NCBI RefSeq assembly: GCF_030867145.1
Contig: NC_134419.1
Span: forward strand, 75,573,403-75,637,402
Direction of reading: 5' to 3'
DNA from: Opisthocomus hoazin
Lineage: Eukaryota; Chordata; Aves; Opisthocomiformes; Opisthocomidae
DNA: 64,000 nt
This document shows, in pieces, positions 40,001-48,190 of this stretch. The stretch's first letter is position 1, and each line of letters starts with the position of its first letter. The position numbers were made by a program, and so were the translations under genes. The notes under the pieces are model-generated. The model worked only from the letters and a program-made list of their open reading frames with translations, ran no database searches and had not been told where the DNA came from.

Positions 40001-43000
40001 AGATGAAGATTTTCTTTTAAAGTCTGGTCCTGTCAGCTACCCATTGGTGAAGGTCACTCGGCAGCCCCAGTAGAACAAACACACGTGTGTTGACAACATA
40101 CAGGAAACGGAACTTCAGGTGCAAACATGCATTTGAGCATGGGACTATCTGCCTACATAAAGGAACAAACAGAATTAAATCTTGTTCCCATCAGTGTTAG
40201 TAATATGTCATCTTTAGTATTCAAGCCCCTACACTTTTCAAAATACAAGCCCTTTGCCCGTGACAACTTTATTCCTCAGAACTGTTGCTACTAACATTTC
40301 CTAGTCTTCATGCATTCAGCTGAAAACAATGTATATTTATTAATTGATTACATAAAAGCACACCTTTTCCTCATTGAATCTCACCTTTTTTTTTTTTTTT
40401 AATTTTTGCATTAAAAGCCGATCCAGAAACAGACCCAGCACCTATAAACCCAGGTAAGGTATTCTCATTATTCCTCCTTTTTAATGACTTCTGTTCCTAA
40501 AGGCACTATACGCTGGGTAAGAGAGGTGAGCGGGGGAAGCCTGGCAGTTCAGTGGCAGAGGGCATCTGAGTGCAGAAGCAAGGGGGAAGCGGGAGAGGCC
40601 GGGAGCAGGCAGAGAGCCTGGGGATGCCACAGCTTACCCAGGGACAGCACGCTGCCAACATAGGGGCTGGCAGCCAAACCACCCTTGGTGTAAACATCAA
40701 GGGGATGAGCTGGCCTCTGGCTGCACAATTTATGGAAAAAACACATTTCAAACATCTGCCAGCCGATGCCCCTGAGCTCTGGAGGGCTCGCAGGCAAAGA
40801 AACAGTTCGTTATCGCAGCAAGCTCACACTCTTCCCACAGTACTAACGTGAGTAACCTCGGGGTTCGTTGCAGGAGGGAGTAACGAGCTTTTAACGGTAC
40901 ACCATCAAAGGAAGAGAAAGTAATTTCCTCCCCATGCAGCTGCTATTTCCAAGTAGAGCAGCAAGGCCGACATTTGCATTTGCAAAGCATACTCGTATTT
41001 AATACATGCCGCAGTTTACTCTGTGCTTACATATGGTTTATTAACATTAAATTTCTTCTTCTCCAGAAAACCTTACTTATTTGCCTACATACATGCGGGT
41101 GATGTTACTAAGATTCTTAACCGGCCTGTGCGGACCGAGGAGGCCTGGGATGGAACGCATAAAATTACAAGGGTAAGTATTTATTCACGTGCATGAGGTG
41201 TCCCAGCCAAACTGGGGCACCTCAAACATGGTTTTACTCTGGGTTCTCACACCCTTCAAGCGTCCAGGTACAACAGGATTTGGCCAATCACTCACATCCA
41301 CAGTACCGATCACTAATCCTAGTACAACTTTGCAAAACAGCTCTGTTTCTGCAGCATTCTTGCTGCCTGCCCATGGATCCAGATGTCCCTGGAGTCAGTC
41401 TCGCTGGAGTTACTGATCTAGGGCACCAGATGATGCTGGGAAGGTTTCAAAGACGTGCCAGAGGGGCTGGGACGCTGGCGGTATCTTGGCTGCCCAGGGG
41501 AATCCTTCTTGGATAGCTCTAAGCTTCCACAAAGCAAAGTCCTTCTTTCCAGGGCCATGCTGTCCCTGAGTTTGTTTGAACTAAGCATGAACAATACCGG
41601 AGTCGCCAGTAAATTTCCACTACCTCATTACGTTCCAGTTTATAACTTGAGCTAATATATATTAAGAAAGTTAATACAATTTCATCCTCTAAAGACTGCC
41701 TGAGGTCGACCCCTACGCCACGCTTCACACACCCTACAGAGGCTGTGGCACAAGAAGGCTGGTAGGAACGTATGGGCTTGAAATTGTCACATGCCAAGAC
41801 GTTGCCAAAATTATTTATGAAAAAAAATTCAAAAATATTTTTAAAGATTGTTACCGGATGATGCTGCCCCATGGCTTTCTGCATGCCAAGTCTTGGGAAG
41901 CTGTGGAACATCCACGACATAGCCAAATGTTATATTAACACCACGACAAAATTATGTTTCTGAAAGTTCATTATTCTAAATTATATTATTATCAACCTTC
42001 CCCATTTCACATGCTTCCCTGCCCCGCTTCCCTCTGGTAACCCTCCCTCATCGGGTCACCTTGTGTGTGGCTAAATGCGCCCAGAACAAAGAGACTCTGC
42101 ACGTGGGTTACGTACAGCTGCAGCGTGTAAAGCAATGGTGTATTTACCCCAACATACAACAGGGAGCAGGATTTAACGGGCTGGGCGTTTGCATGCTCAC
42201 CACACCGAAGAGATTCGCAACGAGCCTTTGCTGGCCAGGTGACAGTCAGGTGGGGAAGGGTCATTCTTCATCCTTGAAACAGACCCGGCACTGTGTTCAT
42301 CTGCCATGCTTCATTGTTTTTTTTCCTTCAAGACTTTCTGCTTCTCCAAGTTGGTGGTTTCCCTCTGAGTCCCTGAGCTACTAACTGAACCTGAATCAAG
42401 AGTAATTGATTTGTCAGTAATTCACCTCTCTTCTCTCGCATGGCTCTGCAGACTTTCTGACAACTCAGCAATGTCCTCATCTGGGACCTGCGGTTGGGCC
42501 ATCTCAGGCGGCCCGGGATCCTCCCAGCAGGGACAGCTGAGCCCTGCTACCCTTTGGCTCACCTCAGTTTCTAGAGACATTCAGGAAAAGGTTTCAGCCA
42601 TACAGCTGAGTCCTGCTACCCCTTGGCTCACTTGACTTTCTAGAGACATCCAGGAAAAGGTTTCAGCCATACTTCGCAGCTCTAAAATCCTAGCCCATCA
42701 AGCCATGACCTATTCCAACTCAGTGGAAGGATCCATATCTGGTACCTTCTCCAGCAGAAACACAAATTCTCTTGCGAATCCTTGACTGCAAAGCACACAG
42801 GAATGCCGGTGCCCAAACAATACCCAGTGTTACAGGGTCACCATACCAGGAAACTCCATCTAGATGCTTTATTGTCAAGTTTGCCTTTTGTGATTCACCA
42901 TCTTTTTCAAATTTGGTGAGGGCTTTATCGTGTTATGTTCAGCCAAACCAGGATTGGTTTGTTCGTGCTATCTTCTACAGCACAGAGCCAAAGCTGATGC

Positions 43001-43986
43001 TATTCAGAGACACGTGTGTGGTCTCTCCAGATCCTCATGACTTTACAACTGTGGCATCTGATTTAGTCAGGAGAGAGTAAGGAAAATATCTCAATGACCA
43101 TTTCAAAATAATTCCTCACATGTGGTTGACTTCATACGGACAACAACAAATACGTACACCAGAGACACTCAATCCTGAAACACATTTGAGTTACTCGCTT
43201 GCAAGAAGCAGCAGGATTTTAAATGCACTATTAGGACAAAACCACAGTTTTGTTCGTTGGGTTTTTGTTTAATTCACGAAAATCTTCTGCTAGGGAAGGA
43301 GAATTGGTATGAATTCTCAGAAGGTATTTCACAAATTATATAAAAAATTTAGAGAAGGATGAAGCATCTGATTAAAGGGGTTTTGGTTGATTTGTGATAC
43401 GGAATTGTTTCTTCACAGCTCTTCGGAAAATCTAAGGTTGAAATAAAAAATAACTTTAGAAAGACATTAGGCCTACACAGTAACTCTTTCTCACATATTC
43501 AAAATTCTGCCAGGTGCTTTACATTTATACATTTACATACATGTGTGATATTTACATGTTGTGTTCGATATTATACCAACACATACATTTAAATTCCATA
43601 GCGTTGCATCTGTGTTCAGGAGCTCTGTGTTGTGAATCGCGTTTAACATCACAGCTGGGAATTTGTGGAGGAAAGTTTCTGGTAACCAATGAAACAAATT
43701 GACTTAGTGACCTCATCACAACTTTCGTGTGACAATCACATGTGGTTTTTTTCCTTTTTCTTTTCTCAGGTGTGTAAGGGACCCAACCTGCAGGAACCAG
43801 TATTCACTAGGCCAGAGGACTGTCCAGTTCAATTTCAGAGGTCACATCTACCCAAGAGTTTGCCTACAGTGCAAAGTATTAGCGTGCAACAGATACAATT
43901 ACTATCCCCCACGCTACCAGGGCTACATAAGGAGAGGCAAAAGAAGCACAAGGGACCCTGTCATTATTATTATCCGCTCTCAATAA
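21999..43986 (+). CDS. DMBT1-like: DMBT1-like secreted SRCR protein with orphan ZP-C tail
   Basis: I join 22 coding exons: 21999-22068, 23751-23840, 24461-24775, 25267-25296, 26081-26182, 26811-26891, 27237-27314, 27823-27876, 28806-28883, 29987-30073, 33527-33847, 34882-34923, 35392-35700, 37265-37297, 37755-37787, 38272-38307, 38957-38989, 39133-39165, 39306-39341, 40418-40453, 41067-41172, 43770-43986. The sum is 2220 bases, open throughout, about 739 residues. Every internal exon up to 40453 is phase 1-1. Order: signal peptide ([13 protein letters not shown] core), a 30-residue basic linker, SRCR1, Ser/Thr/Pro linkers, SRCR2, linker, SRCR3, a mucin-like stalk of 11-12-residue exons, then a diverged ZP-C end with an RGKR furin-type site and no membrane anchor. 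Each SRCR has eight cysteines (group B, as in DMBT1). Known DMBT1 proteins bind mucosal ligands and bacteria; the same role here is inference. The exon at 27823 and some stalk exons may be alternative. Next to CUZD1 relics and PAAT, this is the DMBT1 neighbourhood, but orthology versus paralogy is open. Confidence 0.75.
24192..24432 (+). mobile_element. CR1 LINE 3' end just before SRCR1
   Basis: Plus-oriented CR1: the text for [20 protein letters not shown] is still readable, followed by the 3' UTR ending in attctgtg repeats (three copies). The element ends only about 28 bases before the SRCR1 exon at 24461, so the acceptor region of that exon directly abuts CR1 sequence. Confidence 0.92.
24461..24775 (+). 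other. SRCR domain 1 exon
   Basis: One phase 1-1 exon of 315 bases encodes a complete group-B SRCR domain: [85 protein letters not shown]. All eight cysteines are present. A ttggtttcag acceptor and a CAG/gtaaaa donor bound it. Confidence 0.93.
26081..30073 (+). other. Ser/Thr/Pro linker exon cluster between SRCR1 and SRCR2
   Basis: Six small phase 1-1 exons (26081-26182, 26811-26891, 27237-27314, 27823-27876, 28806-28883, 29987-30073) encode Ser/Thr/Pro-rich, cysteine-free text such as [19 protein letters not shown] and [20 protein letters not shown]. Most end in GAA or GCA plus G before the donor. The first uses a GC donor (ACAG/gcaagg), and the exon at 27823 has only a weak GC donor candidate, so it may be inactive. 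Such text is expected to be heavily O-glycosylated. Confidence 0.65.
28950..29066 (-). mobile_element. CR1 LINE 3' fragment in an intron
   Basis: Short reverse-complement CR1 3' end (tagaatggtttgggttgg block followed by CCTGCCATGGGCAGGG), truncated after the block gaccaggttgctcag. It lies inside the intron after the 28806-28883 exon. Confidence 0.9.
33527..33847 (+). other. SRCR domain 2 exon
   Basis: A 321-base phase 1-1 exon encodes [86 protein letters not shown]. Eight cysteines with group-B spacing. It is noticeably GC-richer than the broken upstream SRCR exons. Confidence 0.94.
35392..35700 (+). other. SRCR domain 3 exon
   Basis: A 309-base phase 1-1 exon encodes [87 protein letters not shown]. 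Eight cysteines. It is separated from SRCR2 by a single 42-base linker exon (34882-34923, [14 protein letters not shown]). Confidence 0.94.
37265..39850 (+). repeat. Segmental duplication of a three-micro-exon stalk block
   Basis: Copy A holds exons of 33, 33 and 36 bases (37265, 37755, 38272); copy B holds matching exons of 33, 33 and 36 bases (38957, 39133, 39306). Encoded text pairs up: [10 protein letters not shown] with [20 protein letters not shown] with [20 protein letters not shown] with [10 protein letters not shown]. Introns pair too: gtattggtttctgg with gtactaatttctgg, and taagtaatacagcgttactc with taagtaatgcggcgttactc. About 300 bases of flank match further (ctacaccagtataaattcag at 38563 versus ctacaccagtctaaattcag at 39764). 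Copy B introns are shorter. Confidence 0.85.
39352..39680. repeat. 172-bp tandem duplication nested in copy B
   Basis: The segment running from gcgttactctggttta through aatcaagggatg appears at about 39352-39510 and again at 39526-39680, nearly identical, with a period of 172 bp (gccctcagtgctctagc at 39371 and 39543). The near identity implies it is much younger than the surrounding block duplication. Confidence 0.92.
41067..43986 (+). other. Two exons encoding an orphan ZP-C end
   Basis: Exon 41067-41172 is 106 bases and shifts phase to 2. Exon 43770-43986 ends in TAA. The joined text contains [55 protein letters not shown], then [14 protein letters not shown] and the stop. This follows the end of the CUZD1/DMBT1 ZP-C module (GC.RD.TC, F.F, V.LQCKVL.C, R..GC..R.KR). 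The two cysteines of the SRC...GC motif are both replaced by tyrosine. RGKR is a furin-type site and VIIII sits where ZP precursors carry the external hydrophobic patch. There is no ZP-N half and no membrane helix. Confidence 0.65.
42534..42674. repeat. 69-bp tandem duplication
   Basis: The unit beginning cagctgagccctgctacc and ending aaaggtttcagccata is present at 42534-42602 and 42603-42674 with a few substitutions. It lies in the last intron of the SRCR gene. Confidence 0.9.
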
Positions 43987-44564
43987 CAACAGCCCCAATA
44001 AGCCTTCTTCCAACCACAACATTATGCTGATTACTTATAGACATGTTCAGTGTGCTGCACATCTGTTACTAATTTTTAAAAATACATATTAGGGGGTGTA
44101 AATCTAAAGGTATTTTAATCCTAACTGTACTTGTGTTCCTTAATTTCAGATCTATTTGATCTATAGTCCAGATTTGTAAAACCCTAAACTTCAGTAAATA
44201 CTCCCAGTGACAAAGAGTCATCAGATCAGCTGGCTGATTTTTCTCATCAAGACTTTGTTTCCCTCTCGCAGTCCTTCCAGTTCTCCCCACTGTACCAAAC
44301 AGCTCAAATACTGAGCATTTAAGGAAGATCAAACTGCCTTACAGATGCACACGTCACAGTGCTGCTTTCTGAGCTCACGAACAGACACAAATCAAAGGAT
44401 AAGTGTCCCTTGTAACCAGTAATGTCTGAGCAATAACCTTAAATAGGAACTCAAAAATGTTTGGAAAAAATATTGAACCTGTACTGAGCTAATATCTCTG
44501 CAAAACTTACAAACTATTGCAGTCTTTCCATATGTCAGGGTTTATTACTGGAGATTAGAACTAT

Positions 44565-44570
44565 AATAAA
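44565..44570 (+). terminator. Candidate polyadenylation signal of the SRCR gene
   Basis: AATAAA about 580 bases after the TAA at 43984. It is the first canonical hexamer I noticed downstream on this strand. The 3' end is otherwise unknown. Confidence 0.4.
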
Positions 44571-45302
44571 TTGTATATCTAAATTTAGTTCATTACAGGC
44601 TTTTGCTTCATCCTTTTTCTTTCAATATTTGTTCAAATGATGTCACTTTGAGCCAAGAAAGTGTTTCTGCAATTTGATGTTAAGTTGTCCTACTTGAAAT
44701 GACTTAGTGGGGAAAAAGATATGGAAATTAATAATTTTCAGTTGATAATAGAGAAAAATATCTTGTTGATTCCAGAACTGTACAGGAGTACAGCACTCAT
44801 CTCAAGGAAAGAGATGGATCCAATTTTGACAATCTAGTGAACTTGGCCTGACTGTGAAAAGCACCTTTAAGGCCAACACTCCGTTTCCATACGGCAGCTA
44901 TGTGTAGATTACTCCAGCTCATAATGAGAGGCCCTGTACTGAACAAGGATGCCTAGCATCTAGAGGCTGTGCACACAAGGCAAAAAAAATCCACTTTCTT
45001 CAGCAACTTTTCCTTTTATGCTTCATCCCTTCAAAAAAGACATTCATGTAATGCTGGAACTCAGCTTCTCCACGACTAACGTAGCCAGCTTTCCAATGCC
45101 AACACCACTCAGCTCTCCCAGGAAGGCTCCAGAGCCGATCTCTGGCCTAGAGCTAAGCCTCGGCACTGGCTCAGCATGCTCCCTGCCCAAGCACTCGTCC
45201 TGCAGGAGCGTAACGCCCATCCTGAGCCAGAGTATTTCCTAACCACACTTGGTTCATACAAAACTCCATCACCCTCCCAACCCTGCTGCTCTGCTTCTCC
45301 CA

Positions 45303-46147
45303 GATAATGATTTAATGATTCAGCGTGACCTCAACAGGCTGGAAAGTTGGGCAGAGAGGAACCTGATGAGGTTCAACAAAGGCAAATGCAGGGTCCTGCA
45401 CCTGGGGAGGAACAACCCCAGGCATCAGCACAGGCTTGGGGCGGACCTGCTGGAGAGGAGCTCTGTGGAGAGGGACCTGGGTGTCCTAGTGGACAACAGG
45501 ATAACCATGAGCCAGCAGTGTGCCCTGGCTGCCAAGAAGGCCAATGGGATCCTGGGATGCATTAAGAGGAGTGCGGCCAGCAGGTCGAGGGAGGTTCTTC
45601 TCCCCCTCTACTCTGCCCTGGTGAGGCCTCATCTGGAGCACTGTGTCCAGTTCTGGGCTCCCCAGTTCAAGAAAGATGAGGAGCTACTGGAGAGAGTCCA
45701 GTGGAGGGCTACGAGGATGGTGAGGGGACTGGAACATCTCTCCTACGAGGAGAGGCTGACGGAGCTGGGCTTGTTCAGCCTGGAGAAGAGAAGGCTGCGA
45801 GGGGACCGAATATATGCTTATAAATATCTGCAGGGTGGGGGTCAGGAGGACGGGGCCAAGCTCTTTTCAGTGGTGCCCAGCGACAGGACAAGGGGCAATG
45901 GGCACAAACTGAAGCACAGGAAGTTCCAGCTGAACATGAGGAAGAACTTCTTCCCTCTGAGGGTGACGGAGCCCTGGCCCAGGCTGCCCAGGGAGGTTGT
46001 GGAGTCTCCTTCTCTGGAGGTGCTCAAGACCCGCCTGGACAAGGTCCTCTGCAGCCTGCTGTGGGTGACCCTGCTTTGGCAGGGGGGTTGGACTGGGTGA
46101 CCCACAGAGGTCCCTTCCAACCCCGACCATTCTGTGATTCTGTGATT
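45303..46147 (+). mobile_element. CR1 LINE with long reverse-transcriptase ORF remnant
   Basis: An open frame ending at 46100 encodes the C-terminal part of the CR1 reverse transcriptase: [80 protein letters not shown]. It is followed by the usual 3' UTR and a gattctgtgat tail at 46147. The element is 5' truncated, with only the last third of the polyprotein, but has no stop or frameshift in about 260 codons, so it is a comparatively young copy. It is not a host gene. Confidence 0.93.
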
Positions 46148-48190
46148 TGAAGTGCCTGACACCACATTTTCCCGGCTGTTGCACTCCCGGCTGGGGGCAG
46201 TGAAAGTGCCTGCAAATAACAGGGTCGCAGCAGCTGAATCCCTGGTGCTTTGTCCTACAACGCACACTCATTTGTCCTGAGGATCTGCTCTTGTACAACA
46301 CCTTCCCTATAATCATTCTCTTCTCATCTTAAAGGACTTTAATGCAGACTTGCTGGCCATTTTCTTTTGAGGCAGGAGAGGAAATTCAAGGTGGGACATC
46401 AATATTTTGGCATCACCTGATATCTGAACACATCACGCTATCCGAACATGGGCTCAACACACAGGGTTTGAAAACAGTTTTCACACTCAGCGTTGCAGCA
46501 CGAGTACACAGAGCAGCAGCCCAGGTGCTGACAGACCTTGCGCAGACGGAGCTGCCAGCCAGCCTCACGTGTGAGCACGGGCTCGGCCCTTCAGCAACAC
46601 CCGGCCACTGCTGAGGGCTCCTGTGCCTTAGGATCAACTCCAGTGCAAGAAAATTTCCCAACCATTCATACAAAAGTAATTTCAAACAGTTTGACTAACA
46701 AGTAACTACCGGAGTAAATTACCGGGCTATCATAGCCATAGACATTTTTTCTTGCTTCTGATGGGCACAGCATTGATTGGTAGGGCTCCACACACCAGTT
46801 CACATATTAAATGCATACAAAATGGATGTTAGCTTCTGAAAATTCCCTGCAAATATGTGTGTGGGTTTAAGAAATGAATGGCTATAGAGAGTAAATGCAA
46901 ATTTAGCATTTCCAGATGCTCAAGGGAATTCAAATGCTATGCAAAATCTTTCTGCATGTGTTCAGAGCCTCCACGTTTAAAGGCAGTATAAGTGCATTGT
47001 CACGGTGAAGTGAGAGTTGCATTCAAACTCCTTAAAGTGAGTTAAAAGTCAGAGAGAATTCTTCTAAAGAAGGCATAGGTCTGAGATTAAAAATATAGGA
47101 GCATTACAGATGCATCGTATGTCAGTTTGTTTATAAAAGAAAAAAAGGGTTTGTACAAAAAAATTGTTTTTATGAAAGAAAAGTAGCTCGATGTGTTTCA
47201 AGAAGGTCTGCGTTGCAATTTGACTGTTCTAGTAAACTCGAAAGCAGAGCTGTTTGCACCGTGGTGGGACACCCGCTCTCTGTATCGGACAAAATCAGTG
47301 CCAGGCTCCTGCGTGAGCCCTGGCTGCTCACACACCACGCAGGCACTGCACCGGACCAAGGTCAGGGTGACAGCACATCTGCAGCACTGTCACAGCCTCT
47401 AGCAGCTTTAAAGACTGCATGTTGTAGTAGGAAATGCTCTGGATTTCATGAGCTTTGCTCCTTATGGAAAGACAAAGTAGCATAAATATATTTGAACAGA
47501 TATACATTAGACTCCCGCTAGAAGGAATTGAGGCTCTGGGACTGCATTTGTTTTCTTAATTCAAGAAGAAAAGGCTGATTTCTTTTTTTTTTTCCTACCT
47601 TCTACTGTGGGACTAAGCAAGTTTAATCTGCAAAGTGGCTGTAGTGCAATCTTCTTTTAAATCTGTGACTAACATGAATCTGGCCTTGCTCATCCGTGAA
47701 CGTTTCAGCAATAGGAAATTCTTTCTCATGACAGCTCTGACAGTCACGCTTTACAACCTGAGGAATCCTCAGCAAGAACAGGGAATGATTTGCCCAGTGC
47801 AGCCTAGAGGAGTTAGGTGTCAAAATGAAGGTGGGGAGAACCAAGCTCCGGCTGACCAGCGCTCAGAGCAAACTGCTGAATGTGTCTCCAAAGGGAGCCT
47901 GGCAATGCCTTCCAGAACATTCCTGCCCATATCAACACACCCAAACAGATGTTCAATGAAATCAGCTGAAAAATGTGCTTTGAATCCACGAGAGCTGACA
48001 AAAGCACAGCTAAACCTACTCCAAGCGGTACACACTGAAAAAAAACGGGCACATCTGTTACTTTCTCACTTACATCTGTTAAAGAGAGGCTGAGAGGTTC
48101 AGCCCTCCCTCTGTCACACCACGTAATACAAGATGACTGTGAAATAGCAGGGAGCAGAAAAATTAGAAAAGCCTCACCTTCCCAGCGGCC
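46148..48190. other. Intergenic stretch before the CUZD1 relic
   Basis: No domain, repeat or RNA gene recognised. I looked here for the missing CUB and ZP-N exons of CUZD1 and found none. Confidence 0.5.

Noticed and set aside
45249-46100. Longest open frame of the window, 283 residues, as a host gene
   Set aside because: The protein text is CR1 reverse transcriptase and the DNA ends in the CR1 3' tail; it is a retroelement.
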